Shown here: piece after piece, positions 17,356 to 26,407 of the stretch | Numbering within the stretch: position 1 is the first letter of the stretch | How the letters are laid out: the number at the start of each line of letters is the position of its first letter | Origin: Pontibacter ummariensis | GTDB lineage: Bacteria > Bacteroidota > Bacteroidia > Cytophagales > Hymenobacteraceae | Length of the DNA: 64,000 nucleotides | Assembly (NCBI RefSeq): GCF_900188175.1 | Contig: NZ_FZOQ01000015.1 | Span: 62,001 to 126,000, forward strand | Reading direction: 5' to 3' | Notes under the pieces: model-generated | What the model was told of the DNA's origin: nothing | The model's input: the letters and a program-made list of their open reading frames with translations, nothing else | Database searches by the model: none | Program-made: the position numbers and the translations under genes

Positions 17356-18051
17356 ATGAAAAAGAATATAATGAATATAGGAAAGCTCTTGAAAATGGGA
17401 TTAGTGTGGGGTGTGACCATAGGCCTCGTGTCATGTGCCAACGAAGGTGCAGGCGTTGTTCAGGAGTCTGAAGAATTAGGCGTAGAGACAGAAGAAACAG
17501 GTACGTTTGAAGGTACCACGCCCATGGAGGAAGAACCTGCCTACGACTACGATGCTGACGAAACCACAACGACGGTAGCCCTAGGTGTAAACGCCGATGA
17601 GCTGTATACCGACCTGACCACCACAGAGCTCTACGAAGGATGGGATGCCAACGATGACAACCTGCTCGACGAGAACGAGTACTACGGTGCCTTTTATGAC
17701 ACCTGGGATATCAACGACGACAACATGCTGGATGAGAACGAGTGGAACACAGCCCTGAGTGACTTTGGCTTCGACGATAACACCGCTTGGGGGTGGTCTG
17801 ATTGGGATACCAACAACGATAACCTGATTGATGAGAATGAGTTTGGTACCGGACTCGGAACCGCAGGTCTGTTCTCTGACTGGGACATGAATGATGATAA
17901 TGTGCTGGAAGAACGAGAGTATACCGAGGGTATCTTTGGCTTATGGAATGATGCCGACGATGACGGTATATTGGACGAGAATGAGTACAACGACTTATAT
18001 GTAAGGTACTTTGACATGGACGTCGTGCAGTACAACCCTGAAAGAGGTTAA
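17356..18051 (+). CDS. EF-hand repeat lipoprotein 1
   Basis: The product is 231 residues from the ATG at 17356 (an ATG two codons earlier is also in frame; the paralog supports the later one). The signal peptide ends in a lipobox, GLVSC, so it is lipid-anchored. An acidic linker (about 30-75) leads to five EF-hand-like loops, WDANDDNLLDENE, WDINDDNMLDENE, WDTNNDNLIDENE, WDMNDDNVLEERE and DADDDGILDENE, each with DxNxDxxxDxxE spacing and most preceded by a Trp. This predicts calcium binding outside the cytoplasm. The protein is extremely acidic. It is followed by its own terminator and then by a paralog. Confidence 0.88.
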   Translation: MKKNIMNIGKLLKMGLVWGVTIGLVSCANEGAGVVQESEELGVETEETGTFEGTTPMEEEPAYDYDADETTTTVALGVNADELYTDLTTTELYEGWDANDDNLLDENEYYGAFYDTWDINDDNMLDENEWNTALSDFGFDDNTAWGWSDWDTNNDNLIDENEFGTGLGTAGLFSDWDMNDDNVLEEREYTEGIFGLWNDADDDGILDENEYNDLYVRYFDMDVVQYNPERG

Positions 18052-18073
18052 TAAAAAGAATTATACCAGTAAG

Positions 18074-18102
18074 AAGCTCTGCAGCTTTAGCCTGCAGGGC
18101 TT
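18074..18102 (+). terminator. terminator of EF-hand gene 1
   Basis: An 11-base stem with one G-U (AAGCTCTGCAG/CTGCAGGGCTT) is followed by TTGCTGTTTTT. A very similar hairpin follows the second copy. Confidence 0.75.
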
Positions 18103-18335
18103 TTGCTGTTTTTGGGGCCAAGCGTAGGCACTGCACAGCAAAATGGCCTTTTTAAGCAGGGAAAGCTTCGTTCTGCCTGAGGAGGGTTCTGCAAGAGAAA
18201 AGGAACTTTACCCGAGGTGCAGATCACAGCCGGTTTTAGGCTACGAACGGTGCTGCTCAAAAGCCTGCTGCTCATGCATGTTTTAGTACTTTACCGATAC
18301 ACAAATTGCTTCTTAATTTTGCTTAGCAGAGGCAA

Positions 18336-18429
18336 GTAATTGATAAACAAGTGCAATTAAATGTAACCCATCTCGCTTTGAACCCCGTAAACTATAAATA
18401 CAAGCGATGTTTAACAAAACTTTAAAATT
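18336..18429 (+). promoter_or_regulatory. conserved upstream block of EF-hand gene 2
   Basis: This is the second copy of the block at 17262-17355. Conservation through noncoding sequence next to a terminator separating the two genes suggests each copy has its own promoter. Confidence 0.5.
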
Positions 18430-19083
18430 ATGAAAAAGAATATAATGAATATAGGACGATTGTGGAAGATTGGTTTATGTTTTGGTGTAACAATAGGATT
18501 AGCCTCTTGCTCCAATGATGAAGCCGGCGCAGTAGAGGATGAAGTAGGCGTGGCCACAGAAGAGACGGCAACTTTTGGTGGTGAAACCGGACTTGCTGAA
18601 GAAGCAACAGTTGCTGGTGTTGAAGAGGATGCCTTCTATTCTGATCTGAACACAACCGGACTTTACGAGGAATGGGACGCCAACGATGACAACCTGCTCG
18701 ACGAGAACGAGTATTACGGTGCCTTTTACGACACCTGGGATATCAACGATGATAACCAGCTGGATGAGAACGAGTGGAACACAGCCGTAAATGATTATGG
18801 TTTCGCTGGTAATGACACTTGGGTATGGACTGGTTGGGACACCAACAATGATAACCTGATTGACGAGAACGAATTCGGTGCCGGACTTGGTAACACAGCT
18901 ATGTTTACGGACTGGGATGCCAACAACGATAGCGTACTGGAAGAACGAGAATACGCTGACGGTATTTACGCACTTTGGGTAGAAGGTGATGATGACGGTA
19001 TTCTGGACGAAGAGGAATACAATGACATTTATGTAAGATACTATGACATGGATGTAGTGCAGTATATCCCTGAACGAGGATAA
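18430..19083 (+). CDS. EF-hand repeat lipoprotein 2 (paralog of the preceding gene)
   Basis: The product is 217 residues, starting MKKNIMNIGRLWKIG with lipobox GLASC. It has the same architecture as the preceding gene: acidic linker, then five EF-hand-like loops (WDANDDNLLDENE, WDINDDNQLDENE, WDTNNDNLIDENE, WDANNDSVLEERE, GDDDGILDEEE). In both copies the fourth loop ends in ERE rather than ENE, so the repeat order was fixed before duplication. The linker is shorter and unlike copy 1, so that part is under weak constraint. It should be an extracytoplasmic calcium-binding lipoprotein. No enzyme domain is visible. Confidence 0.88.
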   Translation: MKKNIMNIGRLWKIGLCFGVTIGLASCSNDEAGAVEDEVGVATEETATFGGETGLAEEATVAGVEEDAFYSDLNTTGLYEEWDANDDNLLDENEYYGAFYDTWDINDDNQLDENEWNTAVNDYGFAGNDTWVWTGWDTNNDNLIDENEFGAGLGNTAMFTDWDANNDSVLEEREYADGIYALWVEGDDDGILDEEEYNDIYVRYYDMDVVQYIPERG

Positions 19084-19105
19084 TCGACACTACATACTTA
19101 ATACC

Positions 19106-19136
19106 AAAGCCTTGCAGTTTGTTGCTGCAGGGCTTT
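19106..19136 (+). terminator. terminator of EF-hand gene 2
   Basis: A 12-base stem with one G-U (AAAGCCTTGCAG/CTGCAGGGCTTT) is followed by TTGTTGAT. Confidence 0.8.
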
Positions 19137-19504
19137 TTGTTGATGGGGTACCGTGCCAACTTTCGTATTTCCCTCCTGTTACGCTAAGTCTCTATACACT
19201 CCAGTGTGCATAAGATCTCCTTAAAAGCTCCTTTCTTTTCCCTCTCGTCTACAGCTGCAACAGCAGGCTTTCTTGACCTTCTTCATGCAACTTCCTCCCC
19301 TCCTGTTGCCTGCATAAATCAGTATCTCCCTCTGCCCACGCTGGTATCTTATACTTAAAACAACGGAAATATTAAACATATCAGGCCTAGTTTTTGTATT
19401 TATATAGGCAATGCCCGTAAAAATTCAATTTCACATTCCGCCACCCTAGAGGTGGCTGGCGTGTTTGGGCTTGTCAATTAATTGTACCGAAAACCGAAAC
19501 AAAT
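19137..19504. other. intergenic region upstream of the L,D-transpeptidase
   Basis: I see no gene. An AT-rich stretch at about 19355-19435 should carry the promoter of the next gene, but no exact TAnnTTTG box is present (TAGTTTTTG at about 19389 has one extra base). Confidence 0.35.
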
Positions 19505-21190
19505 ATGAAGAGAACAAACATAGATATCCCTTTCCCCCACTACCTACTCGGCCTGCTGTTGCTGCTCGTGCCCTTCCTGAGCACAGGTGCTACCCCGGCC
19601 AAACTGCCAGGCAACTCCAATACGATAGGGAGCGCCACTAAAGTAGACAGCACTTACCTGGAGGAGTACATTGGCCATGAACGGGAGTTCAGGCACCAGC
19701 TCGACCTGGTGGAGCAGTTTTACCAGGACCGCGATTACCGGCTGGCCTGGTTTGAGAACGACAGGCTGATACCGCAGGCGGATAAGCTGATAGCAGCCAT
19801 CGAGAAAGCAAACAAACACGGCCTGAACCCAAAGGCCTATAGCCTATCAGACCTGCGCGAGATGTCGCGCGACTACACTGCTTTGTCGGCATCTTCCCCA
19901 CAGAAAGCACAAAAGAAGCAGGAACTGGACCTGGCCCTCACAGCCTCCTATTTTAACTATGCCTCTGACTTTTATAAGGGGGAGGTAGACCCGCACAGTG
20001 CTGCCGCCATTGAGTGGGAAGTGAAGAAGAACAGGATCAAGCTGAACAAAGCCCTGGAAGTGGTGCTGCAGGAACGAGAGAACAACCCTTTTTACGAGTT
20101 TGACGCCATCCACGAAGGTTACCAGAAGTTGCGCAATGCCCTGGTAGAGTACCGCCAAATACAGGAACGCGGCGGCTGGCCAAAAGTGCAGGGCGAAGGC
20201 ATCGTGAAACTGAACGACACCGCCAAGGTAGTATTGGATGTACGCCGCCGCCTGTTTCCGCAACAGCCCATTAACCGGCAGGACTCCACTGCTTATGTAT
20301 ATGACGCACGCCTGGAGCAAGCCGTCCGGGATTTCCAGCAGCACCATGGCCTGGTGGTAGACGGCGTGCTGGGTCCGAACACCTATAAGGCGCTGAACGT
20401 GAGCGTAGACGAGCGCATCGACCAGATACTGGTGAACATGGAGCGCTGGCGCTGGCTCCCTAAAGACCTGGACCCGAAGGGAGACGATGAGCGTTACCTG
20501 ATGGTGAACATCCCGGCCTTTCGGGTGCGCGTGATGGAGAATGGCGAAGAAGTGATGCAGATGAAGGCAGTGGTGGGCGAAACCATGAACTCCACCCCTG
20601 TCTTCAGCCATAGAATCCAGTACCTGATGTTTTCCCCTTACTGGAACGTACCCAATAGCATTGTGGAGGAAGACATAAAGCCACACTTACAGCGCGACCT
20701 GGGCTGGCTGGAGCGTAATAATATGGAAATGGTGACGACCTTCGGGGCTAACGCTGATCGGGTACCAGTAAGCCGCGTGAACTGGAACACCATGACCGCA
20801 CAGAACTTCGAGTACCGCATCCGGGAGCGCCCGAGCGCCAACAATGCCCTGGGCCGCGTGAAGTTCATGTTCCCGAACGAGTATGCCGTGTACCTGCACG
20901 ACACTCCGGCGGATCACTTGTTCTCTGAGCGGGACCGCGACTTTAGCCACGGTTGTGTGCGGGTGGAACGCCCCGCCGACCTGGCAACTTACCTACTGCA
21001 GGATAAAGGCTGGAGCAGAAGTCAGGTGCTCCGTGCCATGAATGCCCGCGAGCAGCAGCGTGTGAACCTGGAAGAGGACGTGCCGGTGTACCTGGTGTAT
21101 TTTACCGCCTGGGTAGGAGACGACGGCGAGGTGCACTTCCGCGATGACCTGTACGGCCATGACAAAGCTCTCGCACAAAAGCTGTTTTAA
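19505..21190 (+). CDS. L,D-transpeptidase, YcbB-like
   Basis: The product is 561 residues with a signal peptide (about 1-29). It forms 3-3 (mDAP-mDAP) crosslinks in periplasmic peptidoglycan or attaches proteins to it. An N-terminal YcbB-type scaffold (about 45-250) is followed by a peptidoglycan-binding domain (about 260-300, DFQQHHGLVVDGVLGPNTYK) and a YkuD catalytic domain (about 325-520). The catalytic motif is present: YLHDTP and SHGCVRVE, with nucleophile Cys484. Length and domain order match YcbB (LdtD). It is monocistronic, with a 20-base-stem terminator downstream. Confidence 0.93.
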   Translation: MKRTNIDIPFPHYLLGLLLLLVPFLSTGATPAKLPGNSNTIGSATKVDSTYLEEYIGHEREFRHQLDLVEQFYQDRDYRLAWFENDRLIPQADKLIAAIEKANKHGLNPKAYSLSDLREMSRDYTALSASSPQKAQKKQELDLALTASYFNYASDFYKGEVDPHSAAAIEWEVKKNRIKLNKALEVVLQERENNPFYEFDAIHEGYQKLRNALVEYRQIQERGGWPKVQGEGIVKLNDTAKVVLDVRRRLFPQQPINRQDSTAYVYDARLEQAVRDFQQHHGLVVDGVLGPNTYKALNVSVDERIDQILVNMERWRWLPKDLDPKGDDERYLMVNIPAFRVRVMENGEEVMQMKAVVGETMNSTPVFSHRIQYLMFSPYWNVPNSIVEEDIKPHLQRDLGWLERNNMEMVTTFGANADRVPVSRVNWNTMTAQNFEYRIRERPSANNALGRVKFMFPNEYAVYLHDTPADHLFSERDRDFSHGCVRVERPADLATYLLQDKGWSRSQVLRAMNAREQQRVNLEEDVPVYLVYFTAWVGDDGEVHFRDDLYGHDKALAQKLF

Positions 21191-21259
21191 GTTGCCGCTT
21201 AAACATTAGTTTCTCAAGCCTGTAGTGCCCGAGCACATAGGCCAGGGGATGTAAAAGAG

Positions 21260-21310
21260 AAGGGCCGTGGGTGAAAGCTACAATGTTTATAGCTTTCACC
21301 CACGGCCCTT
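21260..21310. terminator. bidirectional terminator between convergent genes
   Basis: A perfect 20-base stem (21260-21279 with 21291-21310) has an 11-base loop and A/T flanks on both sides. It separates the L,D-transpeptidase from the GH8 gene. Confidence 0.85.
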
Positions 21311-21330
21311 TTATGATACAGCGTAGGCTT

Positions 21331-22797
21331 TTACTCTTGCAGTGGATCCCAGAAATTACCTGTTAAGGTGAAGAGGTATAAGACACGCGTATTCAGGTTA
21401 AACCAGTAGTTATCCCGGAGTTTGCTCAATTCGGTGCCAAATTTATCGACACGTGCCTGGCTGTGGCTCATGGCGGCTACCGTAAAGCCTCCCAGAAAGG
21501 CACTGTTCAGCCCATTTTTGCCTATGCGCGTTCCGTTCAGCTCATAGCCATCCACGATATTGGCTGGCCCTACCTGCTCTGCCCAGCCAGAAACCTTCTG
21601 GCTCCAGGCTTCGGCTTTCGCGTTTCCATTCCAGAGGTAGTCTAAGGTCAAGCGCCACGGCGCACGGCAGGCATCGTAGCCGAAGTGCCCTGCTCTGCCA
21701 CCAGGCCCTGGCGTGCCGCTGGCTGTTTGCCAGTCTGGCACCAGGCCAGTGGTCGGGTGAGCACTGCCCTCCAGTAAAGTGTAGGTGTCGTCCGCCAGCT
21801 GGGCCCAGATGTTATCACCGGTTACGGTGGCGAAGACCCTGAAGAAGGCCGGAGTGTGGTACATCAGGTCCGTCATGCCGCACCCTCCCCAGGCAATGTT
21901 CGAATAGCCTGGCGCCAGGATGTAAATGCTTTTCCCGTTCACGCTGCACTGCACGATCAACTTTGTTTTGATGATCTGCAGAATCTCTTTCGCCGCGTCG
22001 GTGTAGGCACTGCCCCAGTGCTTGCCAGCCACGATCAGCGCAAAAGCCACGTCTATGTCGCCGTCGGTGGCACTGCCCGGGTCGTTTATCCCGCTGCAGG
22101 TAACAGACCAGGCCATCATGTTTGCCGCCGTCGGCGTGCGTTTGGCGTTGTAAAACTTCAGGAGCCCGTCAAAGGTGTCCTTGTCTTTGGCATAAGCCGA
22201 CAGCAAAAGGCCGAAGCCGATGGCTTCTACTTTTGTTTCAGCCGCAGGGTCGGCAATCACGCGCAGGCCATCGTTACAAGCCACCACCTGGGTACTTCTC
22301 CAGCGCTCGTACTCACTCATGGCCAGCTCATGTGTTACAGTGGCAGGGAAGTAACCGTGCTTATAACCCGCTACCGGGCTAGGCGCAGGGGCAGCTCCCT
22401 CCTCAATCACCAGCTCCTTGGCCAGGGTCTCCCCTTTCGTGTAGTTCACTGCCACAGAACCCAGCACCTTATTCTCAGCCCCCTTCAGCACCGTAAAGTA
22501 CAGGGTACCCTTTGGAGCAAGGCTAGGGAGGCTCTGCAAATTAAACCGGGCTAAGCCGGCTGAGTTTGTGGCCACGGTTTTTAAGGCGTTGGCAGGGGTA
22601 CGCCCGCTTGTTGTGGTGGAGGGGTCTTTAAACAACAGCACGTTCCGGTTGGCTTCGGTAGCGCCAGCCGCATTCTTTACGGTAATGTCTACCTGGGTGG
22701 GCAGTTCTACTGCACTCTCTTCCTCTTCTTTACCACAACCGGCCATGGTACACAGTACCCAAAAGCAGGACAAGGTGTAAAGCATTGCTCTTTTCAT
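21331..22797 (-). CDS. glycoside hydrolase family 8 lipoprotein
   Basis: The product is 488 residues from the ATG at 22797, which gives MKRAMLYTLSCFWVLCTMAGC with a lipobox; the frame extends 32 codons upstream without signal features. After a linker and an Ig-like beta domain (about 30-140) comes the (alpha/alpha)6-barrel GH8 domain. The general acid is the Glu in VEAIGFGLLLSAYA and the family signature is TDGDIDVAFALIVAGKHWG. GH8 enzymes cut beta-1,4-glucan, xylan or chitosan; which one cannot be told here. Surface anchoring fits polysaccharide degradation. No SusC/SusD pair is nearby. Confidence 0.9.
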   Translation of the reverse strand: MKRAMLYTLSCFWVLCTMAGCGKEEEESAVELPTQVDITVKNAAGATEANRNVLLFKDPSTTTSGRTPANALKTVATNSAGLARFNLQSLPSLAPKGTLYFTVLKGAENKVLGSVAVNYTKGETLAKELVIEEGAAPAPSPVAGYKHGYFPATVTHELAMSEYERWRSTQVVACNDGLRVIADPAAETKVEAIGFGLLLSAYAKDKDTFDGLLKFYNAKRTPTAANMMAWSVTCSGINDPGSATDGDIDVAFALIVAGKHWGSAYTDAAKEILQIIKTKLIVQCSVNGKSIYILAPGYSNIAWGGCGMTDLMYHTPAFFRVFATVTGDNIWAQLADDTYTLLEGSAHPTTGLVPDWQTASGTPGPGGRAGHFGYDACRAPWRLTLDYLWNGNAKAEAWSQKVSGWAEQVGPANIVDGYELNGTRIGKNGLNSAFLGGFTVAAMSHSQARVDKFGTELSKLRDNYWFNLNTRVLYLFTLTGNFWDPLQE

Positions 22798-23370
22798 CTG
22801 TTCCGTATTTAAATTAAAAATTTTGTTCTTTCCCAATGCCGACGCTTTGCCCCCAGAGGGCTTGCTGTTTTCACCCTGATTCAGTTCCTGCAAATGCGCC
22901 TTACTTTACCACGTAACCGCTTCTCAGGTAGAGAAGTATGCGTGACAAGCAGTAAACAGGAAGCAAAAGTTCCACCCTGGTTTTAAAGCAGCGCCAGTAT
23001 AACGGACATAAACTCCGCAAAAGCCCTAAACTTAAAGGGGTCAGGTCTCCCTGCTTCCTTATAAGCGGTAGCAAAATAGGTAAAAAGGAATTAGGAATAG
23101 GCCTATATTTATAGATTTTAGTACTTCCTGTTTGACTTTCTAAGGTTGGCCTACGCTTTAGCTCAACGCTTTTCACCCATTGCCCTATCCGATCAAATTG
23201 CAGATTTGAACAAAAAAGTTGATATTGAGGCATATAAATGGATGACGGTAAAGCACCCAATCGTGACAGCAAGCCAAAGGTGTCGAAGATCTGCCTCCCA
23301 CTGCTCATCCACGTTCATGTACCGCAAAACCAGTGACTGATCCGGCATCCTTAAAACATTGAAGACAACC
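22798..23370. other. divergent intergenic region, no gene seen
   Basis: This lies between the GH8 and histidine kinase genes. A 135-codon minus frame (22901-23308) has no start context, signal or recognisable motif, and I do not believe it. AT-rich sequence at about 23060-23130 is a likely promoter area. Confidence 0.4.
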
Positions 23371-25998
23371 ATGACACAAGTCGCTTCCCTTACACCAGAA
23401 GTGCTCCACCTGCTAGAAACTGTACCGGATCTGTACCTGATTCTGTCGCCGGACTTTATTATTCTCACGGCCAGTGCACGCTACCTGAAGGCAACCTACA
23501 CCGAGCGGGAAAAGATCCAGGGCAGACTTGTGTTCGACATATTCCCAGACAACCCGGCACTACAGCATTCGGAGGCGACTACGAATCTGCGGTACTCCCT
23601 GGAATGGGTGCTCGCGCACAAGCAGCCGCATGAAATGGGCCTGCTGCGCTACGACATCCTGGAGCCCGGGCAGGTCGGGGCCTTTCAGGAGAAGTATTGG
23701 CGCTCATCCCACACCCCGGTGCTGGACGGGGAAGGAAACATTCAGTACATCATCCACAAAACAATTGACGTCACCAGCGAGGTACTGGCCCAAAAGCAGG
23801 TAAAGGAGTACGAGCAGCAGCTAGAACAAGCCCAGGGCTTGCAGGAATTAGCAAATGCGGAACTGGCCTCTGCCCGTGCAGAAACAGAGTTGGAGCGGAA
23901 GAAGCTTTACGAGGTCTTTATGCGGGCGCCGGCCATGATCTGCATTTTTGAAGGGCCAGCGCACGTTTTTAAATTAGTGAACCCGCCCTATCAGCAGTTG
24001 GTAGGAGACCGCCCCCTGCTGGGCAAACCCATTGCCGAGGCCATGCCCGAGCTGGCCGGGCAACCTATTTTCGGGCTGTTAGACCACGTGTACCGTACCG
24101 GCGAGAGCTTTCATACAGATGAGATGAAGGTACAGCTCGACCATGACAATACGGGTGGCCTGGGGCACAACTACTATAACTTCACGTATCAGCCTACCCG
24201 GAATGTTGTTGGAGAAACAGACGGTGTGCTGGTGTACGCCTACGAGGTGACCGCGCAGGTAGAGGCCCGCCAAAAGATAGAGCAACGGGAGCAGGACCTG
24301 CAAATACTGAACGAGCAGCTGACAGCAGCCAACGAGGAGATCAGAGCCGCTTATGAAGAGTTGTCGGACACCCAACTCGCCCTTCAGGACCTGAACCAGC
24401 AACTGGAAGCGCAGGTAATGGTCAGGACCCGGGAGCTACAGTTGTCGAAAGCCGAAACGGAAGCACAGCGAAACCGCCTGCACCAGCTTTTTATGGAAGC
24501 CCCCGCCCCTATTGCGATTCTGGCTGGGGAGCGTTTTGTTTTTGATCTGGTGAACCCTGCTTACCAGCAGCTATTGCCAGGGCGAAAGCTGTTAGGTAAC
24601 TCCATGTTGAGTGAAGCTTTGGCAGAATTGGCAGCACAGCCCTTTGCCAACCTCCTGCGGCAGGTCTATCGCACGGGAGAGACCATCGTGAAAAAAGAGG
24701 AACTCATTCCCGTCGCCCGGTATGAGGGGGCTCCCCTGGAAGAACGCTACTTCAATTATACCCTGCAAGCGCGGCGGGACGAACAAGACAAGGTAGACGG
24801 CATTATCATCTTTGCCTTTGAGGTAACAGACCAAGTGGAGGCCCGGCAGGCGGCGGAGCGAAGCGCAGAGCGCTTACAGCTCATCACCGATGCCCTGCCC
24901 GTGCTGATCGGCTACCTGGACAAAGAAGAGAAGTACCGGTTTGCGAACAAGGCCTATGAATCCTGGTTTCCGCTTAAATCAAAAGAACTGCTGGGCCGCC
25001 CTGTGCGCGAAGTGGTTGGGGAAAAAGCTTATAAGGGAGTAAAAGAGTATATCGACAGAGCACTGGCTGGGGAGCGGTTGGACTTCGACAGCAGGATGCC
25101 GTATCGGGAGGACTTTGTAAAATATATCCATACCAGTTATATCCCGGACATACAAGAGGGGAAGGTAGCTGGATTTTTTACCCTGGTAAGCGACGTGACA
25201 GAGCAAGTACAGGCCCGCCAACAAATAGAAGAAAGGGAAAAGGAGGCCCTGGCCCTGACAAAGGAGCTAGCCGCCATCAACGAGGAGCTGAAAACTGCAA
25301 ACGAGCAACTCCGGCGCACCAACATAGACCTGGATAACTTTGTGTACACGGCCTCGCATGACCTGAAGGCCCCGATTTATAACATTGAAGGACTCCTGCG
25401 GCTTCTCACCGATACCCTCCCCACCCCGGTCCTGTCCTCTGAGGGTTTGGAAGGTGTGACAGGTATGATCGAGGACTCGATAACGCGGTTCAAGCGCACC
25501 ATCGAGCACCTGACAGAAGTGAGCAAACTACAAAAGGAAAACAACCAGGAGCCTGTAGAGGTTAATCTGTCGGATGTGGTGCGGGATGTAAGGCTCGACC
25601 TGTCTTCCCAACTGGAAGCGGTGGATGCACAGCTGGACGTGGATATTGCGGCATGCCCTGGAATCCACTTCTCCGAAAAGAACCTGCGCTCTGTGGTCTA
25701 CAATCTGCTCTCCAATGCCGTAAAGTACCGCTCGCCAGAACGCAAACCCCGCATACAGCTCTACTGCAAGCAGGAAGGGGAATACATTGCCCTTTCTGTT
25801 CGGGACAACGGACTGGGCATGGACCTGGCCGGCAAGCAAAAGCTCTTTTCCATGTTCGGCCGCCTGCACGACCACGTGGAAGGCTCCGGCATCGGCCTGT
25901 ACATGGTGAAGAAGATCGTAGAGAATGCGGATGGGCGGATAGAAGTGGAAAGTGAGGTAGGCGTCGGCTCAACCTTTACCGTGTATTTTAAAAGCTGA
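23371..25998 (+). CDS. multi-PAS sensor histidine kinase, no receiver domain
   Basis: The product is 875 residues from the ATG at 23371 (a TTG four codons upstream is also in frame). Four PAS-type modules follow each other (about 10-140, 185-310, 365-490, 510-635), separated by coiled-coil linkers. The HisKA domain has FVYTASHDLKAPIYNIEG with phospho-acceptor His663, then the ATPase N box NLLSNAVKY and G boxes DNGLGMD and GSGIGLYMVKKI. There are no membrane helices, so it should be a cytoplasmic sensor. PAS modules 2 and 3 share the pattern FMxAPAxxxIxxGxxxVFxLVNPxYQQL and look duplicated. No response regulator gene is adjacent, so it is an orphan kinase. Confidence 0.93.
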   Translation: MTQVASLTPEVLHLLETVPDLYLILSPDFIILTASARYLKATYTEREKIQGRLVFDIFPDNPALQHSEATTNLRYSLEWVLAHKQPHEMGLLRYDILEPGQVGAFQEKYWRSSHTPVLDGEGNIQYIIHKTIDVTSEVLAQKQVKEYEQQLEQAQGLQELANAELASARAETELERKKLYEVFMRAPAMICIFEGPAHVFKLVNPPYQQLVGDRPLLGKPIAEAMPELAGQPIFGLLDHVYRTGESFHTDEMKVQLDHDNTGGLGHNYYNFTYQPTRNVVGETDGVLVYAYEVTAQVEARQKIEQREQDLQILNEQLTAANEEIRAAYEELSDTQLALQDLNQQLEAQVMVRTRELQLSKAETEAQRNRLHQLFMEAPAPIAILAGERFVFDLVNPAYQQLLPGRKLLGNSMLSEALAELAAQPFANLLRQVYRTGETIVKKEELIPVARYEGAPLEERYFNYTLQARRDEQDKVDGIIIFAFEVTDQVEARQAAERSAERLQLITDALPVLIGYLDKEEKYRFANKAYESWFPLKSKELLGRPVREVVGEKAYKGVKEYIDRALAGERLDFDSRMPYREDFVKYIHTSYIPDIQEGKVAGFFTLVSDVTEQVQARQQIEEREKEALALTKELAAINEELKTANEQLRRTNIDLDNFVYTASHDLKAPIYNIEGLLRLLTDTLPTPVLSSEGLEGVTGMIEDSITRFKRTIEHLTEVSKLQKENNQEPVEVNLSDVVRDVRLDLSSQLEAVDAQLDVDIAACPGIHFSEKNLRSVVYNLLSNAVKYRSPERKPRIQLYCKQEGEYIALSVRDNGLGMDLAGKQKLFSMFGRLHDHVEGSGIGLYMVKKIVENADGRIEVESEVGVGSTFTVYFKS

Positions 25999-26407
25999 CC
26001 CTGCATAGTTTTATAGCTGCAAAGAGTCTTTGCCCCTTTAAGCGCGGCTTTGCCTAGCCGGCTGGCTCCCTTTCCGCTTTTGTAACCACAGCCACCGTCA
26101 CAACAAGCACCCTGAAAGCGGGGAGCTAACTGCAACAAAAGACGCTCTGATGACCGTACACCCGGGTTTATCTGCACGCTGAACAAAGCGGTCAGCTCTT
26201 GTTTCCTTTCGCCTTATCTCTCTATCCCAATTTAATATCGGGTATCTTTTATAAATATCAGAAAAGCTATATGGCTGCGCTTTATATTTGCTGCACCAGC
26301 AGGCAAGGTACGGTTGTATAGTTCTTTCTCTTTTAAAGGGTGATTTACGATGACCGGTCAACCTCTAGCTGCTGCGTTTGTAATTTATTACCTTTAACAA
26401 CCTGTAA
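25999..26407. other. intergenic region, no gene seen
   Basis: Two short minus frames overlap here but neither resembles a gene. The stretch 26205-26290 is AT-rich and may hold the promoter of the following gene. Confidence 0.4.

Noticed and set aside
22901..23308. A 135-codon minus frame upstream of the GH8 gene
   Set aside because: No signal, motif or good start; the region is a promoter area for two divergent genes.
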